Shown here one piece after another: positions 46,262-57,267 of a DNA stretch of 64,000 nt; within the stretch, counting starts at the first letter, position 1; each line of letters starts with the position of its first letter. This stretch comes from Guadua angustifolia (taxonomy: Eukaryota; Streptophyta; Magnoliopsida; Poales; Poaceae): the NCBI GenBank assembly GCA_036346375.1, contig CM070501.1, forward strand, positions 53,857,326-53,921,325, given 5' to 3'. The position numbers and the translations under genes were made by a program. Below the pieces are notes generated by a model. That model did not search any database. It was given only the letters and a program-made list of their open reading frames with translations, and had not been told where the DNA came from.

Positions 46262-47165
46262 TTGCGTTGGAATATACCGAGATGCGACGGAGGAGCACAG
46301 ATTTGCGAGAAGTCGCCGTGGTCTCCTTCAGTTCAATTGAATCGCAAAACCCTAGATTATTGTGTATGGCAAAGTATGTCGATGGTTGGTTGCTAACAAG
46401 ATTGGCAAATACACATATTGTTGGATTGTAGGATTCTCGCCATCGTTAAATACACATTGCCTTTCTTATTTTTTCAAATAAGGAAATTGTTAGGCAAAGG
46501 TATACAAATGCTTTCTATATTTTGTACTGTCACTTGAGTTGGTGATTTCAAAGTTGAACTTTGACCGTTAATTTTTTTATAATACTTTGTTCATAACTAC
46601 AAAATCATAACCATAGGAAAGTGCTTTCAAATACAAATCTAACGATATCACTTTGTATCATATAATTTATATATTGTAGGACTAATAGGATCAAAGTTTA
46701 AAACTTACAATCTTGAAATGTGAGCTTTTATAAAAATCAATAGGGGAGTAATTGTTTACTACAAATCACGGAAAACCCTTAAACTCGTTTACTCGACCAC
46801 TATGTTCAGGTATATACATGTGTGCTTCTGTTGATCACGATTCATCTTAAGTGACATTTTGACTAAAACCGGTTTTAATTTGGTGATGGAGTCAAATATT
46901 TTCTACTCGATAAGCTTTTCATAATTTTAAATTCAAAGAAATTTATATGATGTCGTTCGCTATGACTTTGTTGATACGAACTCAAAATTGCTTGCAAGGT
47001 TATTGATAAAGAAACCGAAGCCAAGGTTATGGATTTTGTGAGTACAAGGATGAGGAGACGATAAGTGACGCCAAGCTTGTTATGAAATTAATTCGCCAAT
47101 TACGGTTGATTTTGCTTAAAATGGAGGAACACCGATTAAATAGAGAAAAGGTCAAGATCCTCCCA
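46262..47165 (+). pseudogene. CstF64-like RNA-binding protein gene fragment (RRM), with intron
   Basis: Exon remnant 46262-46331 reads, allowing indels, WNIP, then DATEE, then EVAVVSF. Exon remnant 46990-47165 reads VIDKET, then YGFCEYKDEETISDAK, then YEIN, VDFA and NREK. These match in order the RRM of cleavage stimulation factor subunit 64 (GNIPYDATEEQL, EEVGPVVSF, KGYGFCEYKDEET, YEING, VDFAEN). The RNP1-like segment GYGFCEY is preserved. A gap of about 660 bp, at the exon junction after VVSF, acts as a retained intron, so this is a copied genomic piece and not a retrocopy. Frameshifts and stops disable it. In its normal form the protein binds GU-rich RNA downstream of polyadenylation sites. 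It lies between block copies B and C. Confidence 0.7.
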
Positions 47166-48537
47166 TTATCAGAGAAGAACCATATTTTCACCTTGGAGGT
47201 CCTATGTTAAGATGAAAGCTTGTTTGGTTCCATGAATGATAATAGTAGTGTTTTCTCCAAACATGTATCGTTACACTTTCTTCCACAAAGATGTGTATGT
47301 ATTACATCCGCCTAACTATAATATATACACACTTGCTATCTACTAAATTACCTTGTGAAATTATCATTCGGCATATCATCTTTGGTATTGCACTTCCAAA
47401 AATTCCTGTTTCTATTTTTTTTTCAGGTAATGTCAACTGTTTGAACAAAAGATATATCATGATTGGAAGATTCACCGAATTATGTAATACATGATGTCCG
47501 CAAATAGTGAGAATATCGTAAGATGATATTGGTCAATGCATCTATAGTTCTTTTGCCATGCTCAAAAGGATTGAACTATAGAAATGATGATATGATATAT
47601 CCAATTAACCTTTTGTGTATGTGCATAAGAGCTTATAGTTTTTCTTTTTGGTTTGATATTACATTAATACATTTTTCTTTCAAAATAGTCATTATGTCCT
47701 TAGGCTATCGCCATGTTATCTATCCCCACACCAAGAATCGGTATATATGCGTTTTGTTTCCAAAATATCATAGTGCTTGTTGTTTGCTTCTTGATGAGTG
47801 GTTATAATTAATTGGAGGTCTTGTGGAGCTTGTTGTTTTGAATATTGATAAGAACTAGAAACGCGGGCAAAGCAGAGAATCCAGATGGTGTAGTTGATTA
47901 TGCCGATTAGTCTTTAGTGAACCGAGAGGTAAAGGAAACTATAGTGTGAAATAGAGTATGTATCCGTAATCCTAGAAAAAAGATAGCTTTGTGATATGTT
48001 TAAGATTTAGTTATACCTATCATCTCAATGCAACATGCGATTTATTTGTTTTAGACCAAAACGTGGTCATTCATTTATTTTGATACATTATGACAATTTG
48101 TGTTTATCTAGATGGAATATGCAATACTTTTTTTATGATGAGAGTGCCCCAGTTATCAAGGGACCGAGGCATCCGCAACTATTAGGTATCTCTACTAATC
48201 TCTTAATTACTAAAAGGAGTTTGACTAACTGACGGTTGATTGTGCCTTTTTTCTTCAGATGTCCTCCGTGATTTATCGAAGTATATATGTTGTTTGCATC
48301 AAGACCAAAGGAGGTAATCTTTTTCTTTACTTTTGTATTTTTTCATTTTGGATATATTTTTGTTCAATGAGGTAATCTTGGTGTATTTTTCTATAGATTA
48401 ATTTGGACTACTGCTTTCACGCTTATTCACACTATGCTTCTAATCCACATACATGCGATTGTTTAAAGGTGAGTACACAGACGCCTAAGGATCGCTAATC
48501 AAGTCATGGATCGATCTTTGGATGTGAATATGTGATC
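47166..48537. other. AT-rich DNA between the CstF64-like fragment and copy C
   Basis: No domain recognised. Further exons of the CstF64-like gene were looked for and not seen. Short frames at 47291-47494 and 47523-47807 are AT-driven. Confidence 0.4.
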
Positions 48538-50180
48538 CTACTCTCTTAAGATCATCTCCAAAAATTTTCATAAAATTCTAAGCACATTTGATAGATTTAA
48601 ATAGGGCAGCACACTCAAAAGGAGGGCAATTTGGTCTTTTCGCGTGTCAACTAATCTGCCAGGCCTACTGACCAAATGGCGGCGGTGGCATTTTGGGAAG
48701 GCAATTTGAGATCGGATGGCAATGGAGGGAAGACAATCTTCGCGATGGCATTTTGGGGAACCGGCCAACTTTCAGTGGCAAATAAGCGATTTATAAAGTT
48801 AGTTTATTACATAATTGTCTCTAGAAGTACTGAAATATTTAATTTGGGTATTTAACATAAACTTTATTTTTATGGTCTGGCGTGATTTCGCGGATAGGAC
48901 TCATCAATCATGAACAGGGTTGACCGCTCCTGTGATGGAGGGTATGGTTCTAGAGAGGCGTCTTCGTGATGGGAAACCCCATGGCTCTCGACATTGGGAT
49001 TCTAAGGATCAACAAATCAAATGGACACGGCGATGTACCCAGTGTTCAGGCTCAAATAGCGACTAATAGCCCCACGCCCCGCTAGATCTTTGTTGAGAAA
49101 ATATGAAGGTGATTACACTGATTCTTTCGGTCTCGGATCTCCGAGAAGAGCTCGCTCCTTTCTATGCACCCGAGCTCCCTTATATAGACAGGGTTGGCTC
49201 GGGCGGTGAGAAAAGGACGCCTTACTGATTTACAACTCATTAATTACACCCATCATTCCAACCTTACACACCAATGACTCATTTCTTACACCCCATCAGT
49301 AGTCTTGTCCTTCGGACTCCATTTAATGTCGTCATTGTGGAGGCGCCCGATTCCGCTCGAAGTGATACTCCTGCGACGGGATTGGTGAGAGGCGTCAGAG
49401 AGATGGGCCGTTGTCGTGTCGATAGCAGAATTAATAAGCATTCTCCTTATTCCTTTGGTTGCCTTCGTGGCCTGACAAGGGGGGTCCGAACGCCCACCCG
49501 CTTAAGCCCGGTCACCTAACCGATGCTCGGGCGAGGACTTGATCGCCCACCGCTCGCCTTGGCGCAGTAGGGCTTGATCGCCCACCTTGAGCCTGATCGC
49601 CACGGTGCGCCGCCCGGCAGTAGGGCGTGACCGCCATTGCCGCCATAGGCATACGCGGCCACTTTGCCGCCAGAGGCCACGCGAGCTTCCCTGACGACGA
49701 AAGGGCGTGACCTTTACCGCTGCTAGGGAACCACGCAGCCTTCGCCGGCGAAAGGTGGTTTGATCGCCCATCCGTCACGGACGCCACGCGGCTTACTGCC
49801 CGACGGTAAGGCTTGATCGCCCAACTGCCGCCAGCCGCCACGTGAACTAAGCGCTTTTGAGCCATCGATCCATGATGGAGAGGGTATCCCGGTGTAAAGT
49901 ACACCGACAATGGCTATTGGCAAAACAGTAATCTCAATACTATCATTTGCTTGCGCAGGCTACAACACCACTTTTAGCCACCAATAGCACATATTTTTTC
50001 ATGCAATACTGACTACTAAATAAAAACTGATTTTCTTCTCTATTCTCACCATTTCATATAAGATAAAATCGATGTATATAAAATAATAGTAAACTAAGGT
50101 TGCCTTGTTGTACGTATGCACAGGAGCTAGCTGTAGCCATCGCCTTAATTAATGCGTCTCGAATCATTGGACGTAGATGC
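48538..50180. repeat. Large duplicated block, copy C (truncated both sides)
   Basis: Starts inside the inverted-repeat element at tactctcttaagatcatctcc and ends acgtagatgc, short of the ends of A and B. It carries the right half of the inverted-repeat element, so it is closer to copy B than to copy A. Confidence 0.88.
48876..49909 (-). repeat. LTR-like segment in copy C (minus oriented)
   Basis: Same LTR as at 44254-45290, with right edge agtacaccgaca and flank atggc. More substitutions and small deletions than in B. A minus TATATAAGG core lies near 49180-49190. Confidence 0.65.
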
Positions 50181-50972
50181 CACCTCAAGTAGGGTTGAAA
50201 ACGGTCTCAATATTAATACTGCCGATCATAAATACTCTATGGTTTCGGAAAAAATGAAAACCACATCCGAGTAATGCCAATTTTTAAACCTTAACTGTCC
50301 AAGATCTTTTAAATATTTAAATTACATATTTAAAAATTATATGTGTAAATTATTTTAAAAAGTACTTTTATAATATTATGATTTTATTGAGTTTTATAAA
50401 TATGTTATAATAAAAGTTAGCAATCAAAGCTACTCATAGTATAAATATAACATTTCCTTCGTCCAAGTTTATAAAACTTATTTTTGAATGGTTTTATCGA
50501 CAAATATAAAGTTTACATATAGATTTAATGATGTCTATGCATCTATATTTCTATTTATTCTCTCTCAACCATATATATTTATTTATTGCCACACGCATAA
50601 AGTATTACTATCTCTTATCTTCTAAGACAATTAAGTAGAGACATCTAAATCATTCTGTCCTACCTTTCTTAATTTTAACATTAACTTAATTTTTATGAAA
50701 ATCAAAATACGTTTTATATTTTTGGATACAAGAGTATATTTTAGAGATCATATTATATTTATTTGAAATGATAACTATTAATTAATGAGAGAAATATTAT
50801 TCTGCGTGTGCGTGGCGGTCGCCGCCATGCAAAGCGATGTGTCCAATCATTCAAACGGCGAGTTAATTCCCGGCGCAGTAAGACGTCGTCCACGAGGCTG
50901 TAGGCAGGCAGTTGCATTAATATCATGTATATCTTTCAGCTGCTTTTCGAGGTTTTCCTGTCTTCACACTAG
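50181..50972. other. AT-rich DNA with one hAT-like end
   Basis: tagggttgaaaacggtctc at 50190-50208 looks like a single hAT terminus (TAGGGNTGAAAACGG) with no partner found. The rest is AT-rich. Nothing else seen. Confidence 0.4.
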
Positions 50973-52444
50973 TAGGGTTCAAATTTTCGCCGAAATTTGG
51001 CGAAATTTCAGCGAAAATTTGGATTTCAGAACCCCCGAGATTACATAAGCCGAGCAAATTCAAAAATTTAAAAATAATCTGAAAAATGCTATAGTAATTT
51101 CGGAAATTTCGTCGAAATTTCAGATTTTTAATCCGGATTTTGAATTTTGAGCACCGGATTTGGTCCAATAACCTACTAAAAAGTGATCTTCCATGAAAAT
51201 TTGATGAAAAACTAAATTTTTGAGATTTTTTAAAACTTGAGCAGAAACACTGTCAGATTTTTAAATTTTTTTAAAAACTTGATAATGATATGAAAAATTT
51301 ATGGTACCATCTTTAGTAGTTTGGAATGATACAAAAAAAATTCAAAATAATTTAACATCATTTGTTATCTTTAAAAAATCAAAAACATAATGGACATAAT
51401 TGGGACAGTAACATTGTTATATTTTTCTAAATTTTCTCGAGTGTGATCATCATCTAAAAATTTTATGACAGATTAATAATTTCCTCAGTACTATTCTATA
51501 AAATTTTGAAAAAAATTCAACTTTCTTTGTTTGCTCAATAAAATCTATGAATGCAGTAAGCACTGAACTTAATTTGTTGTATTATATTTCAAAAATCAAA
51601 CAGAGAAAGAACATAAATGACACTGTGCTTTCTATGAATTTTACAAATTCGCTGGAGCTTGATCATGATTCAAAATTTTTATGAGATATTAACCATTTTC
51701 TTTTCACCCTTATGTAAAATTTTAAAAAAATTTAAACCTTTCTTATTGCTAAAATAAATCTATTATTGATCATCGGCCTTTTAACAGAATAGTACCACTG
51801 TTTGAATTTTTAAAAATTCATGACACCTGATCATCATATGAAAATTTTATGAGAATATTATGGATATGTCATAACTGTCCATAAAATTTTTCAAAATTTT
51901 ATAATCTCGTTTGTTCTAATTTTCATTCGGATTAAACTTGCAGTCATTCGCTTTACCAAGACAGTACCAATGTTTGAATTTTTAAAATTTCTCACATTTG
52001 ATCATCATCTGAAATTTTTACATAAATATCATAAATATTTCAGGAATCTCCACAAAAAATTTCAAAATTTTCTAACGTCGTTTGTACTATTTTTCATCCG
52101 GTTCAAACTTGCCGATTAACATTTCATCTACATAGTATCAATAGTTGAATTTTGAAAAATTCCACAGACATTATAATCACCTAAAATTTTTATGAGCACA
52201 TATATAATATGTCAGGAACATACAAAAAAAAATTCAAGATTGTTTGACATCGTTTGTACTAATTTTCAGTCAGTGCAATTTGGGCAAAATTTCGGGTAAT
52301 TTCGGCGAAATTTCGGAAAATTCGATATCAAACAAACCGGATTTGAATTTTGAATGTCCTCCAGCCGAAATTACCGAATTTCGGCCGAAATTTCAGATTT
52401 CGGCTGGGTCCGATTTTTCTCAGAAAACGAAAATTTCATCCCTG
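50973..52444. mobile_element. Non-autonomous hAT-like element, 1.47 kb, with internal repeats
   Basis: The left end tagggttcaaattttcg and right end cgaaaatttcatccctg are inverted. Both subterminal regions are packed with gaaatttcggcgaaatt-type words. Flanks cacactag (50965-50972) and cacaccac (52445-52452) match at six of eight positions, an aged 8-bp target duplication. There is no transposase frame. Confidence 0.7.
51230..52290. repeat. Degenerate ~175-bp repeats inside the hAT-like element
   Basis: A module of form agtaccaNtgtttgaatttttaaaaatt, then gatcatcatctgaaaattttta, then tcaaaattttntaa and cgtttgtactaattttcat recurs. Clear starts are near 51407, 51617, 51788, 51964 and 52134, and a weak one near 51240. 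Confidence 0.65.
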
Positions 52445-52481
52445 CACACCACATCGAATCGGTCGATCCATTAGACCTATC

Positions 52482-53135
52482 TATTTAGATTTAGACTTTT
52501 TAACTTATATCTTAAAATTAGCTTTTTAATTAAATAGCTTAAAAATTAATAGATTTTATATGTGATAGGGCTATATAATTTTATCTAATTTTAGTGTTAT
52601 TAGTCTAAATCTAACCATCAATAAGCCAAAAAAACTTATCTCCAGTGGTTTCTAGCTTTAAATTATATGGAGGCTTATGACTTTTGAAAAACTCAGATAA
52701 AAAGATACTCGTATGTTTAGACTTTATTTTTTGGCAACATATCCTGTGCATACAGGCTTTCCATGTACATATCGTGCACACCAACTAACGAAAGTCATAA
52801 AAAATTCTAAAAACAATCGTAGATGTACTTCATAAATTACTCTACTTATGTATAAAATTGTAGGTTCAAATTCATTATATATCAAGAGTTACAAAAGAGA
52901 AAATTCTGACTAGTTTAAACTTGTCAGATTTTTTTCTTTTTCTAACTCTCAATATATAATGAATTTAATCTTGAAACTTCATATATAGGTAGAGTAATCT
53001 ATGAAGTACATCTACAATTTTTTTCAGAATTTTTCATGACTTTTGTTAGTTGGTGTGCACGGTATGTGCACATGATACGTTGCCTTAGTTTTTGACTTTT
53101 AAGCTAGTGAAAAAGCTCAAACAAACAGGACCTTA
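52482..53135. repeat. Dispersed repeat family R1, copy 2 (interrupted)
   Basis: Matches 18745-19024 on both sides of a 352-bp insertion: agactttttaacttat at the left and gtgaaaaagctcaaacaaacagg at the right. The comparison with copy 1 defines the empty site of the insertion. Confidence 0.75.
52733..53084. mobile_element. Palindromic Mutator-type MITE inserted in R1
   Basis: Ends ggcaacatatcctgtgcata and the inverted tgtgcacatgatacgttgcc enclose two arms of about 170 bp that are inverted copies of each other around 52910. Flanks ttatttttt (52724-52732) and ttagttttt (53085-53093) differ at one of nine positions, a 9-bp target duplication typical of Mutator-like elements. Confidence 0.82.
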
Positions 53136-54141
53136 GTCTCCTACGATCAAAAAAGAATACTATTTTATATAGTAATACAATGACTTTAACAAGCGATTTC
53201 TACTATAATAGATTTATAAATACAATAAAATTATATTTTAATAATTTTTTGACAAATCTATACATATTATTTTTATATGTTCAATGTAAATACTATAAAA
53301 CATATCAAAGGTTAAAGTTTAGAGAGTTTGACTACATAATTCAAATTAAAAAGAGAATCGCTGTGTTGGTGTGTATGCCTCTGTCATTGCATAATACCCT
53401 CGTACTATAGTAGGAATCAATCAAACAAAAAAAAAGAAATTGTAGACTTATATTGTTGTCGTGAAGTTGGGTATGTCATAGACACGTATTCAGCATGGTT
53501 ATAAAGCAGTTAAAACTAAATCACAACAAAAACATCTCCAAAAGTTGCAGCAACTATGGAGAAGCTTTTTGGATGTAGCCTCACTCGCTCCGCCTCTTCG
53601 ACTTTGCCGCCTCCTCGTCGCCTCTACGTCACCTGTAGCGGCCACGCGAAACGAAATAACAAGAAAGGCCATAACTACTTTATAGCTCAACAAGCTAAAA
53701 GTAGTTTTTTATTTAATAAAAGGCACACACATCTTCTAATGCAAGCATTTTTTCCTGTGAGTGCAGCGATAATTCTCTCTATTAATTGGAGGATGCATAC
53801 AAAAACACATTTTATGCAATCGGTGCCTCCTCCAACAGTGATTAACACCTTATGTGGGTTTTATTTTGCTAAGGACCCGTTCATACCATTAATTAATTGC
53901 ATTGCATATGACGACCTCAGAAGCAAACAAAACTCTCGATTTACCAAATCTCAAAGGAAACAAATTAAAGATGGCCTTGCTATTCTAAAACGAAAAATAG
54001 TGGTCAGATTATTCTAGCCAGCTAGTAGGACCCTGATAATCACCATGACTACAACGGCTCGTGGAAAAACTAGAAATGTTTTCCTTGGCGCGACGAGACG
54101 AACGGACGACAGCACCGCCTGCTTCCAAGACCGATGGGATG
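53136..54141. other. AT-rich DNA with a 153-codon frame of unknown status
   Basis: The plus-strand frame 53556-54017 is long for AT-rich DNA but shows no domain, signal peptide or repeat. Its first third includes a short GC-rich patch. I cannot support a gene. Confidence 0.25.
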
Positions 54142-54384
54142 TAAGACTATCTCCAGCGGTATCCTTTCAGCCTCTAAATCTCTTCATAGATAGATCCCAA
54201 ACGCTCCAATGAATTTCCTTTACGGTTTCCTTCGGAAGGGATTTGAAGAGAGAATCTGTTTAGAAAGAGATTCTCTCTCCAATCTCTATACAAAACCTTT
54301 CGAGAGGATGTTGTTGGAGATGATAGGAATAAAGAGAATGAATATAGAGAAGGGAATGAAGGGAAATTGCTGGATATAATCTTA
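54142..54384. mobile_element. Tourist-like MITE
   Basis: Ends taagactatctccagcg and gctggatataatctta are inverted. Internal agagattc/gaatctct words are symmetric. The TAA/TTA-type borders fit a PIF-Harbinger MITE, but the exact target duplication is ambiguous. Confidence 0.55.
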
Positions 54385-55112
54385 ATAGAGTGGCCGGCTG
54401 CCTGACACTAATTTGATCATCTGTCACGCCAAAACAGATATTTGCACTTTATGCAAGAATTGAAGTTACGATGCAATTGAGAAAATTATAAAAAAAATTG
54501 ACTTAAATACTCTATAGCTCTATTTAGATAATTTTTATGATAATAAATAAATGCATATGATTGAGAAAAAATAAATAAAATTATAGTAAAAAGCTAATTA
54601 AATTTATATGTAAATCTTATATTTTTAAATAATATTTCCTAAATTATAGAACTTGTATCTCTGAATGTTTGAGTACATTCTTTTTCCTCTTTTATTATCT
54701 TGTAGGTAAAGCCGTGTGCTTTGCGCCTCATAAGGGACAAGGGTAATTAAGACGGCCATATTGTCGCACAATTAACTAACCGATGATGACTAATTGTATG
54801 TGATCGTTTTGTTTAGATTCACTCCTCTTTTTAGTTGCCAACTTATATTATTTCCGCCTCCTAATTTCTTGCTAGCAGTGGCGTAGCTTGTACTGTAGTG
54901 GAGCTGGTTGGGAACTTGAGCGGCCACCCATCCTCGCCGTTGACGTAGCTATCTACCGCAATTTCGCATATTTCAAAGGTCTAGACACGTTATGTTGAGC
55001 TAAGCTTGGATTGTCTAGCTAGCTAGATAACACGAATGTGATTTTTAGAAACGAAGGGTGTCACACCCTACTAGCAGCACGAATATAATGCAATTGTTTT
55101 TTTTTCTATCAA
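54385..55112. other. Intergenic DNA without a recognised gene
   Basis: AT-rich, with no supported frame or terminal repeat. It precedes the LTR element target site. Confidence 0.4.
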
Positions 55113-55117
55113 CCGAT

Positions 55118-56061
55118 TGTCGGTGTTTCGTAAAACCGGCAGACGTATTTGTAGGTCAAGGGGCCGCGCGCTCCTTTCTCCTTGATGGATGGCTCATAGA
55201 GTCTCGAACGTATACTTGATCGGGCGGAGGAGTCCCAGATGTATACTGGTTCGGACTGAATGTCCCTACTTCTAGTTTGCGGTGGAGGATCTCGTTGATC
55301 GAGGTATGGTGGATTACATGCGAGGACTAAGGACAGGCCCTTAGCGCTCGTTTGTACGGGGAAACTCGGGAGCCTCGACCGATCGCTTGGATCGGGGGAG
55401 CGAGCAAGATGCTAGGTAGGCGGAGGGAGTTCTTGTTCGTGAAAACAAAACACCCACACACACTCCGCCCCCTCCCTGAGGGCCCTGACCCTCCTTATAT
55501 AAGCGGAGGGAGCAGGTTACACGGGACTAAAGAGAGAGAGAAGCGGACAGGGCGCACTCTCCCTTAGCGATCCGGTTTGTGGTCTTCAGAGCTGACGGGT
55601 GCCCACATAGGTCATGATGGGTGGGCAGGTCCGGCCAGCTACGCCCTGTCGGTAGGGTTAGCTAGCGGCGCTTTGTTGGGAAGGCGCGCTCTTGTCCTCT
55701 GTGCGCTTGTCAGAAGTAGGCGTTGCGTGGACGATGCCTCTGGTGTCGCCTCGGGAAGAGACGCTTATCCCTGTTCGGCCGTCTTGTTCAGATGGTGGTT
55801 GACCAATTCCGAGGCCGATCGATGAGGTGGTTTGAGCCGAGACGGGACTCTCGGGGCCCGACCAGCCGGCTAGGTCGAGGGTCGGGCATTCCTGCCCTGC
55901 GGCGGTCGAGCTCTCGGAAGCCTCTGCCCCGAGACCCATTGTGGACCGCGAGAGCTTGACCTGGTTCGGTCGGCACGCTCCCGCGCACCCACAAGCAGCG
56001 AAGAGTTCCTCGGGACCCGACGAGATCTTCTTTGTGGGTACCTCGATATAAATATTCGTCG
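55118..56061 (-). repeat. 3' LTR of the 6.5 kb element
   Basis: Starts tgtcggtgtttcgtaaaacc; the end aligns with taaatattcgtc of the right LTR. A TTATATAAG core lies near 55495-55503 and a CGAACCAGTATACATCTGG U5-type phrase (minus strand) near 55233-55252. It differs from the right LTR by many small indels. Confidence 0.9.
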
Positions 56062-56200
56062 GTAGTCCGGGGCGGCCGAAAACGCAGGCGTTCGGACGGA
56101 CCCTCCGATTTCTGCGACATATTTTCTTCGCAGGCGCGGCGACGCCTCGACTTCCCATGCCTTCCTTAACTTGGATCTGCTCGGCTTCCGCGCACCGAGT

Positions 56201-56209
56201 ATTTATAAG
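56201..56209 (+). promoter_or_regulatory. TATA-like box for the antisense unit of the 6.5 kb element
   Basis: tatttataag occurs on the plus strand 140 bp inside the 3' LTR, 70-80 bp before the ATG at 56280, in otherwise very GC-rich DNA. Its placement mirrors that of the TATA box in the Tat element at 728-738. Confidence 0.5.
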
Positions 56210-56279
56210 GCGGCGCGGAAGCGGGGGTCTGAGTAGTTGCTCTCCTTCCAGACCTTCTCCGGAACGCTCGAGGGCCGCA

Positions 56280-56552
56280 ATGGCTTCCTCTCGATCGCCC
56301 TCTTCCGGCTGCGGACGTCTGCCAGTGATGCTTAGTTTCGGGGACGAGGCGCTGCCAACGCCTACGGATGAGGAGGCCTTCCTTGCGGAGCTCTGGGAGG
56401 ACTTCGACCTCACCATGGCGGAACGGACGAGGCTCGACGCCATCGATCGTGATGCCGTCGCTGTCGTTGACGTGCTGATCGTAGTCATCCCCAAGCTTGC
56501 CAAGGCAAGGGACGCCCTTGCCCGGGCGGTCCGGTGCGCGCTGGGCGTCTAG
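56280..56552 (+). CDS. Antisense open frame of the 6.5 kb element, 90 aa
   Basis: Starts MASSRSPSSGCGRLPVMLSF and reads an acidic/helical body (DEEAFLAELWEDFDLTMAER, then VIPKLAKARDALARAV) to a TAG. It runs opposite to the element's own direction and starts behind a TATA-like box. Codon use is GC-biased like the surroundings. No family recognised. It could be a complete small protein or the first exon of a longer antisense gene whose coiled-coil end lies at 59500-60182. Confidence 0.45.
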   Translation: MASSRSPSSGCGRLPVMLSFGDEALPTPTDEEAFLAELWEDFDLTMAERTRLDAIDRDAVAVVDVLIVVIPKLAKARDALARAVRCALGV

Positions 56553-56707
56553 TTCTTTTTGTTTTCTCGCTTGTTTTTGCCCACCCTTGATCTTGGGAGG
56601 GTGTAGCCCCAAGCCCCTGAGTGGGTGGGAGAGCCGATCGGGGGTTTCCTTTGCTGGGTGACTTCGGTCAACTCGGGTTGGCGCGAACACCCGGGTGGTT
56701 ATAGTTA

Positions 56708-57035
56708 GACGCGGCCGCGGTCGGCAGGGAGGTTCGGATGCCTTCGCGAGAGGTTCCGGTTCCCAAATGCTTTTTTAACGTCGTAGCTAGACGCGGCCGT
56801 GATCGGCAGGGAGGTCCGGATGCCTTCTCAAGAGGTTCCGGTTCCCGAGTGCTTGTTTAACGTCGTAGCTAGACGCGGCCGTGATCGGCAGGGAGGTCCG
56901 GATGCCTTCGCGAGAGGTTCCGGTTCCCGAGTGCTTGTTTAACGTCGTAGCTAGATGCGGTCGTAGTCGGCAGGGAGGTCCGGATGCCTTCGCGAGAGGT
57001 TCCGGTTCCCGAGTGCTTGTTTAACGTCGTAGCTA
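56708..57035. repeat. Tandem array, four 82-bp units
   Basis: Units start at 56708, 56790, 56872 and 56954, each beginning ga(c/t)gcgg(c/t)cg and ending cgtcgtagcta. They share the core gttccggttccc, and the period is exactly 82 bp. Confidence 0.95.
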
Positions 57036-57044
57036 GACGGGTTA

Positions 57045-57267
57045 GTGCTATTTTTACGCCGAGTGGGCGAGTTAGTCGGCTTTGGTCTAACGCCGAGCTA
57101 GGCGAAGTCGATGTTATTTTTACGCGTAGTCGGGCGAAGTTAGTCGGCCGGTCTAACGCCGAGCTAGGCGAGTCGATATTTTTACGCCGCACTGGGCGAG
57201 TTAGTAAATCTTTGGTTTAACGCCGAGCTAGGCGAAGTCGGTGCTATTTTTACGCCGTAGCCGGGCG
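57045..57267. repeat. Tandem array, about 66-bp units
   Basis: Starts directly after the 82-bp array. The unit tgctatttttacgccg...gggcgagttagtcgg...ggtctaacgccgagctaggcgaagtc occurs three and a half times from 57045, 57112, 57176 and 57242 with 64-67 bp spacing. Confidence 0.85.

Noticed and set aside
53556..54017. 153-codon plus-strand frame
   Set aside because: No motif, homology or splice context recognised; single frame in AT-rich DNA, so not called as a gene.
55658..56503. 281-codon minus-strand frame
   Set aside because: Spans most of the 3' half of an LTR and its inner border; low-complexity Ser/Arg content, no domain; better explained by GC-rich LTR sequence.
56708..57267. CRISPR-like repeat array
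   Set aside because: Units are contiguous with no unique spacers and lie inside a plant LTR element; ordinary tandem repeats.
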